Virus record (IMG/VR): IMGVR_UViG_3300022937_000009
Span: 37,437-101,436 of that record
Direction: 5' to 3' (one strand)
DNA: 64,000 bases
Origin: a virus
Positions 36,432-46,140 of this stretch are shown here, one piece after another; within the stretch, counting starts at the first letter, position 1, and each line of letters starts with the position of its first letter. The notes under the pieces were generated by a model, which was given only the letters and a program-made list of their open reading frames with translations, made no database searches and was not told the origin of the DNA. The translations under genes were made by a program, and so were the position numbers.

Positions 36432-39400
36432 ATGTCCTTTGGAACACTAACAGGAAAAAGTCAGTTAATAGGCTTTGGTAATCCTCAAGCCTATCCGATT
36501 ACACTCGACCCAGTTGCTTATGAGGGTGCGGTTGTCTATGCTGATAATGATAAATTATATTTTTCTGATGGTACACAATGGATTGAATTATTAAGCGGTG
36601 GTACAGGAACCACAGTTGACGCTATTCTTCCATTCGCATTTATTCGAGTTGACGGAACAGGTAATATTACAGGTACCGGAATTTCATCTTCGAATTGGGA
36701 TGCAGGTAATGGCACATTAGACTTTACTTTTGATACTGCTCAACCTGATACTGATTATACTGTTGTCACTGATGGTGAATTGAATGATGATGCTCGTTTA
36801 GTATCAATTCAAAGTAAAACAGTAAATGGTTTTGAAGCTTCATTCTATGACAGCAATGGTAATGTAACAACTCCGTCTACATCAAGTGCATTTGCTATTA
36901 TGGTATTTGCATCTGATCCTGTTAGTCAAATAGGACAAGGACAGCAAGGTATCCAAGGTGCCACTGGTGCTCAAGGTTTACAAGGTTCTTATGGTCCTGG
37001 TTTTAATATTATCGGTTCAATCGCGGGTCCTGGTGACCAATCTTCATTAAATACAGCATTTCCAGGTGCAACAACAGGTCAAGCAGTTGTTGATCAATCT
37101 GACGATACACTTTGGGTTTATGATGGATCTGTTTGGGTTAACATTGGTACATTCCGCGGTGTTCAAGGTTTCCAAGGCCCACAAGGTATTCAAGGTGTTC
37201 AAGGTCCTTTAGGTAATGAAGGTATTCAAGGGGAAAGAGGTTTCCGTGGTTTCCAAGGTGTTCAGGGTTGGCAAGGAACACAGGGTGTTCAAGGTGATTT
37301 AGGTTTCCAAGGTATACAAGGTTTTAGAGGACCTCAAGGTGTACAAGGCATTACAGGTATCCAAGGTGATTTAGGTTTCCAAGGTATACAAGGACGTATT
37401 GGTCCACAAGGTGTTCAAGGCATTACAGGTATTCAAGGTGATACTGGTACTCAAGGTGCTACTGGAGACTTTGGTGGTATCACATATGATTATACTTATT
37501 CAAATAATACAGTAGATTCAGATCCAGGAACTGGTATCGTTAAATTCTCAAGTACTAACTTGGCCGCTGTTGGTCTTTATATGTATGTTGATGATGAAGA
37601 TGATGGCGGTGTTGGAGTTATGGACGGTATCGCCACTGAATTAGCTGGCGTCGGTGGTCCTATTAAAGGTTATGTTAGAGCAGTTAACGGTAATAACATA
37701 TATGACCAAGTATTATTCAGAATTGAAGGTGTTACAGACAGAACAGGTTACTGGCAATTTGATGTTGTAAGAGTTTCAGGTGTAACTGGATTAACTAACG
37801 GAACTGATATTAGACTTTCCTTCATGAAAGAAGGTGAGCAAGGTATCCAAGGTACAACTGGTATTCAAGGTACTACAGGTACACAAGGCCCGCAAGGAAC
37901 ACAGGGTCTTCAAGGTTTACAAGGCCCACAGGGCACAACTGGTATTCAAGGTAATACTGGTATTCAAGGAACACAAGGTACAAGAGGACCTCAAGGTGTT
38001 CAAGGTTTACAAGGCATTACAGGTTTACAAGGTGTTCAAGGTAACACAGGTGATTTCGGTGGAATCACATATGATTATACCTATAGTGATAACGTAGCCG
38101 CTGCCGATCCTGGTATAGGCTTCTTAAGAATTAATAATATCGCCTTTGCTTCAGCAACGCAAATATACATCGATGATCAAGACGATGGTAGCACAAATGT
38201 AATGGACGGTTTAATGACCGATCTTGCTGCTTCAAGTTCTGGTGTTAAAGGCTATGTAAAAATTATACAAGCATCTAATGTTAATAATTTCGTAACATTT
38301 AGAATTGATGACATTGTAAATGGAACAGGTTATTGGGTACTTGATGTCGCTAAAATGAATGGTATTAATTCATTATCAGATGGCGAAGATATTCGTGTAA
38401 CCTTCTCAAGAACTGGTGATCAAGGTACACAGGGTATTCAAGGTATCCAAGGTCTATTAGGTATTCAAGGTATTCAAGGGCTTCAGGGAGTACAAGGTGA
38501 AAAAGGTATCCAAGGTGATACTGGTATTCAAGGTTTCCAAGGTATTCAAGGTGAAGCAATTCAAGGTGTACAGGGCGTTCAAGGAACGACTGGTATTCAA
38601 GGTTTACAAGGGTTACAGGGTAACGCTGGTGCAACTGGTGCACAAGGTATTCAAGGCCTACAGGGCACAACAGGTATTCAAGGTCTACAAGGACTTCAGG
38701 GTGAGCAAGGACAATATGGTGGTTTAACTTGGATATGGAACTTTAGTAATAATATTATTGGTGGAACAGATCCTGGTACAAATAATTTCAAATTCAATAA
38801 TGCTAATCCAACATTAGCAACATTAATTACACTTGATGATATTCCTCTTGACCAATATACTCAAGAGATTGATGATTTCTTAGATTGGATTGCGTCTCAA
38901 CCAGGAACAGTTAAAGGTTATTTAAAAGTTCAAGAAGGTAATTACAACGATGGGTCTGGTCCTGCTGGTCACCATTGGTTAGTTTATGAAATTACAGATT
39001 GGACTTGGGATTCAGGTTCTAAGAACTACGGTTACTTTGATGTTAATTATGTAGATGGTAATGTAACAAGCTGGGAAATCTCTGTTAATCAGGTTCATGG
39101 TCCTGCCACATTAATTACATTTATTCCACGCGGTCCTGCTGGTATTCAAGGTATTCAAGGTATTCAGGGCGTTCAAGGTTTACAAGGAAGAACTGGTGCT
39201 GGTACACAGGGCCCTCAAGGTTTACAAGGTTCATTAGGTTTACAAGGTGCTGAAGGTTCATTCGGTGGTGTTACATTCGATTATACCTTCTCAACAGATA
39301 CAATTAATAACGATCCTGGTGTTGGTTACTTAAAATTCAACAATAGTTCATACTCATCTGTCACATCAATGTATATTGATGACAGAGACGATAACTTTGT

Positions 39401-41684
39401 TGATATTCAGCCATTCATAAGAACAGTTGATGACTCTACAAGTCCTATTAAAGGACACTTTAAAGTTACTAAGAAATCACAACCAGAAATATTCCAAATC
39501 TTTACGATCAGTGCATTAGCAGAATTAACTGGTTATTTTAATATCACTTGTGCTTTTGTAAGTGGTAATGGAACATTTGCAAATGACGAAGACGTAACAA
39601 TTACATTCGCAAGAACTGGTGATACAGGTGCTACGGGTTCAACTGGACCTCAAGGTGTTCAAGGTTTACAAGGCACAACAGGTATTCAAGGTCTACAAGG
39701 TCGCGATGGTGCTGGTGCACAAGGTATTCAAGGCCTACAGGGCACAACAGGTATTCAAGGTTCTGATGGTGCAACTGGTGGAGTTGGTCCTCAAGGTATT
39801 CAAGGTTTACAAGGTGCTGATGGAGCACAGGGTGCAGGTGGTTTCCAAGGACCTGGTGGTGTTGGCGCTCAAGGTATTCAAGGTATTCAAGGTTTAACTG
39901 GTGCTCAAGGTATCGGTGGTGTTGGAGCAGGTGGTTTCCAAGGTGCCACGGGTGCTCAAGGTATTCAAGGTATTCAAGGTTCTGATGGTTCAGGCGGTAC
40001 ACAAGGTCCTCAAGGTTTACAAGGAACAAGTGCAATTGGTGCGCCAGGACCTCAAGGTATTCAAGGTATTCAAGGAACATCTGGTATTGGTGGACAGGGT
40101 GTTATCGGTGTTCAAGGTGTTCAAGGTTTACAAGGACCATTAGGTCTACAAGGTTTAATAGGAGCTCAAGGATCAGGTGGAGTGGGTCCTCAAGGTACGC
40201 AAGGTCCTCAAGGTATTGATGGAACAACAGGTACTGGAGTTCAAGGTCTTACTGGTATTCAAGGACCTCAAGGTGTTCAAGGACCATTTGGTTTAGGAGC
40301 TCCTGGTGTTCAAGGGTATCGTGGTTTCCAAGGTTTCCAAGGAACTGTTGGTGGCGATGGTGGGGCTGGTATTCAAGGTGCGCAGGGTGCAAATGGATTC
40401 CAAGGTGTTCAAGGTGGATTTGGAACAGGCTTACAGGGTATCCAAGGAACAACAGGTATTCAAGGTCCGCAAGGTCTAGATGGTGGTTCTGGTGGTTCTG
40501 GTCCACAAGGTACTGCTGGTGCACAGGGTGTTCAAGGCTTTAGAGGTATTCAAGGTTTTTCCGGTCAAGGTACTTCAGGTGGTCAAGGACCAGCCGGTCC
40601 TCAAGGTGCGGACGGTTTAGCTGGTGCAGCCACACAGGGTCCTGCAGGTGTAGCAGGTCCACAAGGTACTAGAGGTTTCCAAGGTTATACTGGTACTCAA
40701 GGTGCATTTGGTTCAGGTTCGGCAGGCCCACAAGGTTTTGCTGGTTCACCTGGTGTTCAAGGCTTTAGAGGTATTCAAGGTTATATCGGTTTCCAAGGTA
40801 TTCAAGGTGTTTCTGGTGTTACTGGTTCAGGTCTTCAAGGTCAGACCGGTACACAAGGTCCTCAAGGTACAATAGGTTTCCAAGGTCCAGCTGGTTCGGC
40901 TTCAGGTGTTAATCCTGTAGATATTAATACTCAAAACTCTGTTCTTCAAACAACAGCTTCTATGAAGCCAACCTTTGTAACTAACGGAAGTGGTGTTCGT
41001 GACTTATACATCATGTCTTCTGTAAGATACAATGGTACAAGAAATATTACACTTAACTTAAATACCGATACTATCATATATGAAAATGCTGACTTTATAA
41101 GTGTAACAGCAACATCAATGACACTTGGTGGATCCACAATTACCTCATGGCCATCAGGCGGTGGTGGTTCATTCGATGGAACCGCTACAAATACAGTATC
41201 TTCTGGTAAGATTGTATTCCAAGATGGTTCTAACGGTGGAGGCGGTTCAGCATATTTCGGAACTGGTGAAGATGTTCAGTTCTATGATAACGGTACTTCA
41301 ATGTACATTGATTTTGACGCCTCTCATGATCTCATAATGAGAGAAGGAACAACTACAAGATTTACATTCGATACAGGAACAGGTGATTTTACAGCAACAG
41401 GTAACGTCACAACAAATTCTGACGAAAGATTAAAAGAAAATATACAAACACTTGAAAGTTCGCTTGATAAAGTAAAAGCTTTACGAGGAGTTTCATATAA
41501 TAAGATAGATAACGAAAGACATGAAATTGGTTTAATTGCGCAAGAAGTAGAAAAAGTTCTTCCTGAAGTTGTTGGGCTTACAAGCGAAGGATATAAATCA
41601 GTTTCTTATGGAAACATTGTCGGATTATTGATTGAAGCTATTAAAGAACAACAAAAACAAATTGACGAATTAAAGTCAAAATAA
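36432..41684 (+). CDS. Collagen-like tail fibre with S74 chaperone
   Basis: The 1750-aa product has an N-terminal globular head (residues ~1-165). Long Gly-X-Gln collagen-type tracts follow, dominated by GIQ, GVQ and GLQ triplets. Four related ~120-aa globular domains interrupt the tracts, starting near nt 37473, 38058, 38718 and 39264. They share a GG-(I/V/L)-T-(Y/F/W) opening, a D-PG segment and an acidic D-D-x-D motif. The longest uninterrupted collagen tract runs from about nt 39620 to 40890. The C-terminus is a beta-domain followed by an S74 chaperone (NSDERLKENI, S1663) and a coiled coil. The protein should form a trimeric, flexible rod with bulges. It is followed by the clearest terminator in the window. 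Confidence 0.87.
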   Translation: MSFGTLTGKSQLIGFGNPQAYPITLDPVAYEGAVVYADNDKLYFSDGTQWIELLSGGTGTTVDAILPFAFIRVDGTGNITGTGISSSNWDAGNGTLDFTFDTAQPDTDYTVVTDGELNDDARLVSIQSKTVNGFEASFYDSNGNVTTPSTSSAFAIMVFASDPVSQIGQGQQGIQGATGAQGLQGSYGPGFNIIGSIAGPGDQSSLNTAFPGATTGQAVVDQSDDTLWVYDGSVWVNIGTFRGVQGFQGPQGIQGVQGPLGNEGIQGERGFRGFQGVQGWQGTQGVQGDLGFQGIQGFRGPQGVQGITGIQGDLGFQGIQGRIGPQGVQGITGIQGDTGTQGATGDFGGITYDYTYSNNTVDSDPGTGIVKFSSTNLAAVGLYMYVDDEDDGGVGVMDGIATELAGVGGPIKGYVRAVNGNNIYDQVLFRIEGVTDRTGYWQFDVVRVSGVTGLTNGTDIRLSFMKEGEQGIQGTTGIQGTTGTQGPQGTQGLQGLQGPQGTTGIQGNTGIQGTQGTRGPQGVQGLQGITGLQGVQGNTGDFGGITYDYTYSDNVAAADPGIGFLRINNIAFASATQIYIDDQDDGSTNVMDGLMTDLAASSSGVKGYVKIIQASNVNNFVTFRIDDIVNGTGYWVLDVAKMNGINSLSDGEDIRVTFSRTGDQGTQGIQGIQGLLGIQGIQGLQGVQGEKGIQGDTGIQGFQGIQGEAIQGVQGVQGTTGIQGLQGLQGNAGATGAQGIQGLQGTTGIQGLQGLQGEQGQYGGLTWIWNFSNNIIGGTDPGTNNFKFNNANPTLATLITLDDIPLDQYTQEIDDFLDWIASQPGTVKGYLKVQEGNYNDGSGPAGHHWLVYEITDWTWDSGSKNYGYFDVNYVDGNVTSWEISVNQVHGPATLITFIPRGPAGIQGIQGIQGVQGLQGRTGAGTQGPQGLQGSLGLQGAEGSFGGVTFDYTFSTDTINNDPGVGYLKFNNSSYSSVTSMYIDDRDDNFVDIQPFIRTVDDSTSPIKGHFKVTKKSQPEIFQIFTISALAELTGYFNITCAFVSGNGTFANDEDVTITFARTGDTGATGSTGPQGVQGLQGTTGIQGLQGRDGAGAQGIQGLQGTTGIQGSDGATGGVGPQGIQGLQGADGAQGAGGFQGPGGVGAQGIQGIQGLTGAQGIGGVGAGGFQGATGAQGIQGIQGSDGSGGTQGPQGLQGTSAIGAPGPQGIQGIQGTSGIGGQGVIGVQGVQGLQGPLGLQGLIGAQGSGGVGPQGTQGPQGIDGTTGTGVQGLTGIQGPQGVQGPFGLGAPGVQGYRGFQGFQGTVGGDGGAGIQGAQGANGFQGVQGGFGTGLQGIQGTTGIQGPQGLDGGSGGSGPQGTAGAQGVQGFRGIQGFSGQGTSGGQGPAGPQGADGLAGAATQGPAGVAGPQGTRGFQGYTGTQGAFGSGSAGPQGFAGSPGVQGFRGIQGYIGFQGIQGVSGVTGSGLQGQTGTQGPQGTIGFQGPAGSASGVNPVDINTQNSVLQTTASMKPTFVTNGSGVRDLYIMSSVRYNGTRNITLNLNTDTIIYENADFISVTATSMTLGGSTITSWPSGGGGSFDGTATNTVSSGKIVFQDGSNGGGGSAYFGTGEDVQFYDNGTSMYIDFDASHDLIMREGTTTRFTFDTGTGDFTATGNVTTNSDERLKENIQTLESSLDKVKALRGVSYNKIDNERHEIGLIAQEVEKVLPEVVGLTSEGYKSVSYGNIVGLLIEAIKEQQKQIDELKSK
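36945..40890 (+). repeat. Collagen-type (Gly-X-Gln) coding repeat tracts
   Basis: Nine-base units of the form GGT-ATT-CAA recur through this span and encode GIQ/GVQ/GLQ triplets. Four globular-domain segments break them up. The repeats are likely to be recombination-prone and to vary in number between relatives. Confidence 0.9.
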
Positions 41685-41736
41685 TTTATACTATGCAGTA
41701 AGGGTGACTTGCTCAACAATAATTATAAAAACATTG

Positions 41737-41760
41737 AAGGGCATTTTATATGCCCTTTCT
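41737..41760 (+). terminator. Rho-independent terminator after collagen-like fibre
   Basis: AAGGGCAT and ATGCCCTT form an 8-bp stem around a five-base loop, followed by the T-rich tail TCTT. It lies 53 bases after the stop at 41684. Confidence 0.72.
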
Positions 41761-41768
41761 TATAAATA
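41761..41768 (+). promoter_or_regulatory. T4-type late promoter box TATAAATA
   Basis: This is an exact late -10 box that begins directly after the terminator and lies 31 nt before the gene at 41800. Together they reset transcription between two late units. Confidence 0.7.
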
Positions 41769-41799
41769 ACTAATAAAGATTTAGAAGGTTTCATCACCA

Positions 41800-42135
41800 A
41801 TGGCATCAAGAGCTAATATTTACATAGACAAGGGTACGGATTTCAGAACAACAATTGAATTGTTCGACGAAGACGACCAAGAGCTTTTTCACTCAACCTA
41901 CAATTTCTACAGTGGGATGAAAAAGTTATACTCAGACGCAAGTCCTGTTGCGACCTTTTCAATCGAGAAAACAGCAAATAACGACGTCACACTTATTTTG
42001 AGTGATACTCAAACTGCAGCTCTCAAGCCAGGTAAATACCAATATGATGTAATCATGGAAAAAACCACAGGAGAATTGACCAAAATAGTTGAAGGCTTAG
42101 CGATTGTAGTTGACACTATTACGGAGGTTTCGTGA
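41800..42135 (+). CDS. Small virion protein, probable fibre-operon head gene
   Basis: The 111-aa product opens with ASRANIYIDKGTDFRTTIEL, an N-terminus I associate with short proteins preceding fibre genes in marine T4-like phages. It is beta-rich, with YSGMKKLYSDASPVATFSIE in the middle, and has no membrane segment. It resembles the small beta-sandwich N-terminal domains (BppU-like) that attach fibres to baseplates; this is a weak comparison. Its stop overlaps the next start (GTGA), so the two proteins are likely made together. Confidence 0.72.
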   Translation: MASRANIYIDKGTDFRTTIELFDEDDQELFHSTYNFYSGMKKLYSDASPVATFSIEKTANNDVTLILSDTQTAALKPGKYQYDVIMEKTTGELTKIVEGLAIVVDTITEVS

Positions 42136-45100
42136 GTATAAAGGTTAAGGTTAACTCCTCGAAATCTATTCGAGCAGTACCTAAACAAGATACTACCACA
42201 AGTATCGTTGCTCCAGGAGAAAGAAAACCTGTAATCGTTCCTGATTCAGTTGTTCTTGGTATTGATACGATTGGTGCATATGTTCAAGCAGTTGATGCTG
42301 GGCAAGGTATCATTGTAACACCTGAAAGCGATACTGAACTTGCTAATCTCGTTATTTCCCACGCAAATACATCAGTTGAAATCTCAACAAATAATGATGT
42401 ACTCGAATTTACACGAAATGTTGATATTGATCAATTTGGTCATGTCACAAATTTCTATAATACAAGTTTATCTCCTTTAAACTTTACTGCTAACAGCACA
42501 AATATTCAAGCAAAAGATATTACATTAGGTAATACTTCATTAACTATTGGCGAATCAACGACAGAAATTACTGGTTTAACAAGAGTTGATGTTGGAGAAC
42601 TTACTCTAACACAAGATGGAATATTAGGTGTAGATGATATTCGTTTAGTTCCTGGAGAAGTTGACGACGTTATTAACGTTACTGATCACAGAATATCAAA
42701 TCTTAAAAACCCAATTTTTCCACAAGATGCTGTTACAGTTAACTATTTAGAACAAGAATTAGGACAGGTCGGAGATCCTGTTGACCCAGAAGATGTTGCT
42801 AACAAAAGATACGTAGATAATGCGCAATTAGATATGTTAGCAAGAAATGTTGTTCTTGCAGCAACAACCGTAGATTTAGGTGGAACCTATACTAGTGGTA
42901 ATTCTTCTTTCTCCGACACAATTAATTTATCACCAGCAGCCGTTATCGATATAGATGGTGTAACTGACTGGGAACTTGGTGATGGATTGTTAGTCAAAGA
43001 CCAGACTGACCCTAAACAGAATGGCCGTTATGAGTTGATTCAAGTTGGCGCCTTAGCTGATGATTGGATTTTCCAGAGAGATCGGTATACTGATGAAACC
43101 TCAGAGTATGGACTTACTCTGTCCGAAATACCTGGATCTTTTGTATTTGTAACAGATGGTACTCTTAACGGCCAAACTGGGTGGGTTGCAACAGTTGGAG
43201 ATGCAGAAACATTTGCATTAAATACTGACGATATTATCTACAAACAATTCCAAGGAAAGGGTTTAGATGGTAGAGGTTTAACTCTTACTGATAACACTCG
43301 ATTTGATATAGATTATACTCAAACCTTCGAACAGATTAATGGAAAAGACGATAGTCTTATTATATCATCAAATGTCGTAGATGTCAATAGTTCTGGTGGA
43401 TTTATTATTCCAGTTGGTACAACTTTAGAAAGACCAACACCAGATCAAGGAATGATTCGTTATAATACATCAGATTCAAGATTTGAAGCATATAATGGAA
43501 TAGCATGGACAGGTTTAGGTGGTGTAGTTGATGTCGATCAAGATACTAAGATTATTGCTGAAAATAGTCCAGGATCAGATAACGACCAATTAAAATTCTA
43601 TACTGCAAATACTGTTGTAATGCAACTTCAATCAGATGGTGATTTATATTTTGGTTCGAATCTTAATAAGTTAGTTATTGACTATAATTCTGGTGATGCA
43701 ACATTTAAAGGTCTAGTCAATTTTGATTCTACTGGTGCTATTGTAATTCCAGACGGTACCACAGCAGAAAGACCAACTGCAGAACGTGGTATGATTCGAT
43801 TCAATATTTCGGATCAACAATTTGAAGGATATGATGGAACTGCTTGGAAAGGTCTTGGTGGTGTTATTGATGTCGATCAAGACACGAAAATTATTGCAGA
43901 AAATACACCAGGTAGTGATAATGACCAATTAAAATTCTTTACAGCAAACACTGAAAGATTAAGATTAGATACCGACGGCGATTTTAAATTTGGTGATGGT
44001 CTAGATAAATTTACTATAGATTGGGCAACTGGTGCTGTTGATATTAACAGCAGTTTAGAAGTTGATACACTTAATCTCACCGGCCTTACTCAAAATCGCG
44101 TTGTATTTGTTGGTGCAAATGGACAATTAGTAGACGATAATAGATTACGTTTTTCTGCCAATACTTTTACGGTTGAAGGTAATGCAGACATTCATGGTAA
44201 TCTTACTCTCGGCGGAAATATTCGAATTGGTGATGCCAATGTAGATACAATTAACGTTGTTGCCGATTTTACTTCTGACTTAATTCCAGACGCAACACTT
44301 ACATATAGTTTAGGTTCTATTAATAAAAATTGGAATAGAGTATTTACACCTACACTTAAGAGTGATAGCGGTGTTATAACAATAGATGAAACTGGCGCAT
44401 TAAATATTCCTGTAGGTTCAACAAGTGATAGACCTACACCTACGACTGGTATGCTACGTTATAATACGACTGATGCTAGGTTTGAAGGATATGACGGAAA
44501 TATTTGGGCTGGGCTTGCAGGCTCAGTTATTGACGTTGACCAAGATACAAAAATTATTGCTGAAACTTCACCAAATGCTGATAATGACGAATTACAATTC
44601 TTTACCGCCGGTGTACAAAGATTCTATGTTTCTAATAATGGTGTTATCGCCACTGCAGCAAATACTGATTTAACGTTTGATCCAAGCGGTAATATTAATG
44701 TTAGTAATAATATTATAACAGGTGTTGGTGATCCTGTCAACCCTTCTGATGCAGTTAATTTAAGATTTATTAATGACAATTTCAGTTCGAACTTAGACAT
44801 TACAGATGGTGCTAATACAGGAGTAATTGACTTACTCGATTCACCTAGAATTTATATTGGTACAGGTTTAGAATTAGGTGCAAATACAGATCTAGCCAAT
44901 AACGAATTTGAAATCGGTCTTGAAGATACTGGCGTAACCGCAGACCTATACGGTACTGATGGATTTACTCCTCGTATTCGAGTTGATGCTCAAGGTCGTA
45001 TTACATTCGCGACAGAAATACCAGTAGAATTACAAGCGAACGCGATTCCTGACTTTACAGAAACTGTACACGACCTTGTCGGTGAAATGATGAGGAATAA

Positions 45101-46106
45101 TACTGAGTTAGGTATTAGTGTAGTAGGTGATGATGCAAACGATAAGATTGATTTCAGAACAAATGATTTCGTAATTAATTTAACTGGTGATATACTTGGT
45201 TCAAATACTGTTGTTCATAACTCAAACGTTGAAATTGCAACATCGCTTGATTATACTAATTTATATACAACATTAGATCAAAGATATTTAGAAGTTGCTG
45301 GTGATACTGCAACAGGTGATATTGCGGCCCCAAGATTTTTAGATGCAGATGCTAATACTTTTTATGGTGATTTTGATGGCACGTCTAGAATTAATAGATT
45401 AGAACTTGGTTACGATCAAAGTTTTGGTTTACTATCAATGCAAGCTGGTTCCAATACTTGGAACTACTTATATTCTCAAGGTGTAAATATTGGTTTCCTT
45501 GATGCAGCCTCTACTTTAGGTGCATATTTTGATATTTCACAAGGAAATTTCCATGTCGCAGGAAACCTTAGAGCTAACGTTTTTCAAGATAGAAATAATA
45601 TTGTATATAATTTAAATCCTAGTGGTTCAGGAAGTAGATTATATGAAATTGATGTAGATAATTTTGTAGAAGTTGGCAATTACATAGAAGTTGGAAACGA
45701 TTTAAGAATTACAAGTAATCAGATCTATACACCAAGTGTTTTAAATATAGACACTAATGGATCTGAAGTTAATGTTAATAATTCACAAATTACAAATCTT
45801 GTTGATCCTACAAATGCTCAGGACGCAGCAACAAAATATTATGTAGATACAGAAATTACAAGTCTAACATTAGGCGGTATTTCTATATCTGCACCTACTG
45901 GAAATACAGATGTTATTCAGTTAGGAGAAACTCTATTCTTCCAAGAAGGTGAAGGAATAGATATTACTGCTAGTAACAATCAAATATTGATTGCTGGCGA
46001 ATTAGCAAATAACACCAATATTGGTATTGCATCCTTTAACATAAATAACTTTACAGTTACAGGTGGAGATGTCACCGTAACTACTCTTGACGGAGGAACT
46101 TTTTAA
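42132..46106 (+). CDS. Large fibre protein (1324 aa), GTG start
   Basis: Translation starts at a GTG with a strong ACGGAGG ribosome-binding site, overlapping the previous stop. The protein is beta-rich. Three repeats of about 70 aa begin near nt 43400, 43740 and 44400; each contains the pattern ERPTP or a variant, then GMIRYNTSD, and VIDVDQDTKIIAE. Near residues 1050-1190 it carries two copies of the YD-x-N/D-x5-Y fibre unit (FLDADANTFYGDF and FQDRNNIVYNLNPSG) found 24 times in the 3437-aa fibre downstream. A further motif (FTPRIRVDAQGRITFATE) resembles a unit in the next gene. No S74 end is present. It is probably a long tail fibre component. Confidence 0.78.
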   Translation: MSIKVKVNSSKSIRAVPKQDTTTSIVAPGERKPVIVPDSVVLGIDTIGAYVQAVDAGQGIIVTPESDTELANLVISHANTSVEISTNNDVLEFTRNVDIDQFGHVTNFYNTSLSPLNFTANSTNIQAKDITLGNTSLTIGESTTEITGLTRVDVGELTLTQDGILGVDDIRLVPGEVDDVINVTDHRISNLKNPIFPQDAVTVNYLEQELGQVGDPVDPEDVANKRYVDNAQLDMLARNVVLAATTVDLGGTYTSGNSSFSDTINLSPAAVIDIDGVTDWELGDGLLVKDQTDPKQNGRYELIQVGALADDWIFQRDRYTDETSEYGLTLSEIPGSFVFVTDGTLNGQTGWVATVGDAETFALNTDDIIYKQFQGKGLDGRGLTLTDNTRFDIDYTQTFEQINGKDDSLIISSNVVDVNSSGGFIIPVGTTLERPTPDQGMIRYNTSDSRFEAYNGIAWTGLGGVVDVDQDTKIIAENSPGSDNDQLKFYTANTVVMQLQSDGDLYFGSNLNKLVIDYNSGDATFKGLVNFDSTGAIVIPDGTTAERPTAERGMIRFNISDQQFEGYDGTAWKGLGGVIDVDQDTKIIAENTPGSDNDQLKFFTANTERLRLDTDGDFKFGDGLDKFTIDWATGAVDINSSLEVDTLNLTGLTQNRVVFVGANGQLVDDNRLRFSANTFTVEGNADIHGNLTLGGNIRIGDANVDTINVVADFTSDLIPDATLTYSLGSINKNWNRVFTPTLKSDSGVITIDETGALNIPVGSTSDRPTPTTGMLRYNTTDARFEGYDGNIWAGLAGSVIDVDQDTKIIAETSPNADNDELQFFTAGVQRFYVSNNGVIATAANTDLTFDPSGNINVSNNIITGVGDPVNPSDAVNLRFINDNFSSNLDITDGANTGVIDLLDSPRIYIGTGLELGANTDLANNEFEIGLEDTGVTADLYGTDGFTPRIRVDAQGRITFATEIPVELQANAIPDFTETVHDLVGEMMRNNTELGISVVGDDANDKIDFRTNDFVINLTGDILGSNTVVHNSNVEIATSLDYTNLYTTLDQRYLEVAGDTATGDIAAPRFLDADANTFYGDFDGTSRINRLELGYDQSFGLLSMQAGSNTWNYLYSQGVNIGFLDAASTLGAYFDISQGNFHVAGNLRANVFQDRNNIVYNLNPSGSGSRLYEIDVDNFVEVGNYIEVGNDLRITSNQIYTPSVLNIDTNGSEVNVNNSQITNLVDPTNAQDAATKYYVDTEITSLTLGGISISAPTGNTDVIQLGETLFFQEGEGIDITASNNQILIAGELANNTNIGIASFNINNFTVTGGDVTVTTLDGGTF
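46040..46047 (+). promoter_or_regulatory. Possible late box CATAAATA inside upstream gene
   Basis: This NATAAATA match lies 93 nt before the start at 46141, within the coding end of the upstream fibre. It could serve the next gene, which otherwise has no box in its 34-bp gap. A chance match is quite possible. Confidence 0.3.
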
Positions 46107-46109
46107 CCT

Positions 46110-46121
46110 GCCTATATAGGC
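46110..46121. other. 12-bp perfect palindrome GCCTATATAGGC
   Basis: It lies in the 34-bp gap between two fibre genes, just before an AAGGGA ribosome-binding site. It may be a weak hairpin or a protein-binding site; no function is evident. Confidence 0.4.
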
Positions 46122-46140
46122 GTGAAAAAGGGACATATAT

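Noticed and set aside
39631-40080. A 149-aa minus-strand open frame in the collagen-like gene
   Set aside because: It mirrors the Gly-X-Gln repeat on the other strand (Leu/Glu/Tyr-rich). The coding signal belongs to the plus-strand fibre.
36945-40890. Possible CRISPR-like or satellite repeats
   Set aside because: The repeats are in-frame nine-base collagen codons without unique spacers of constant length.
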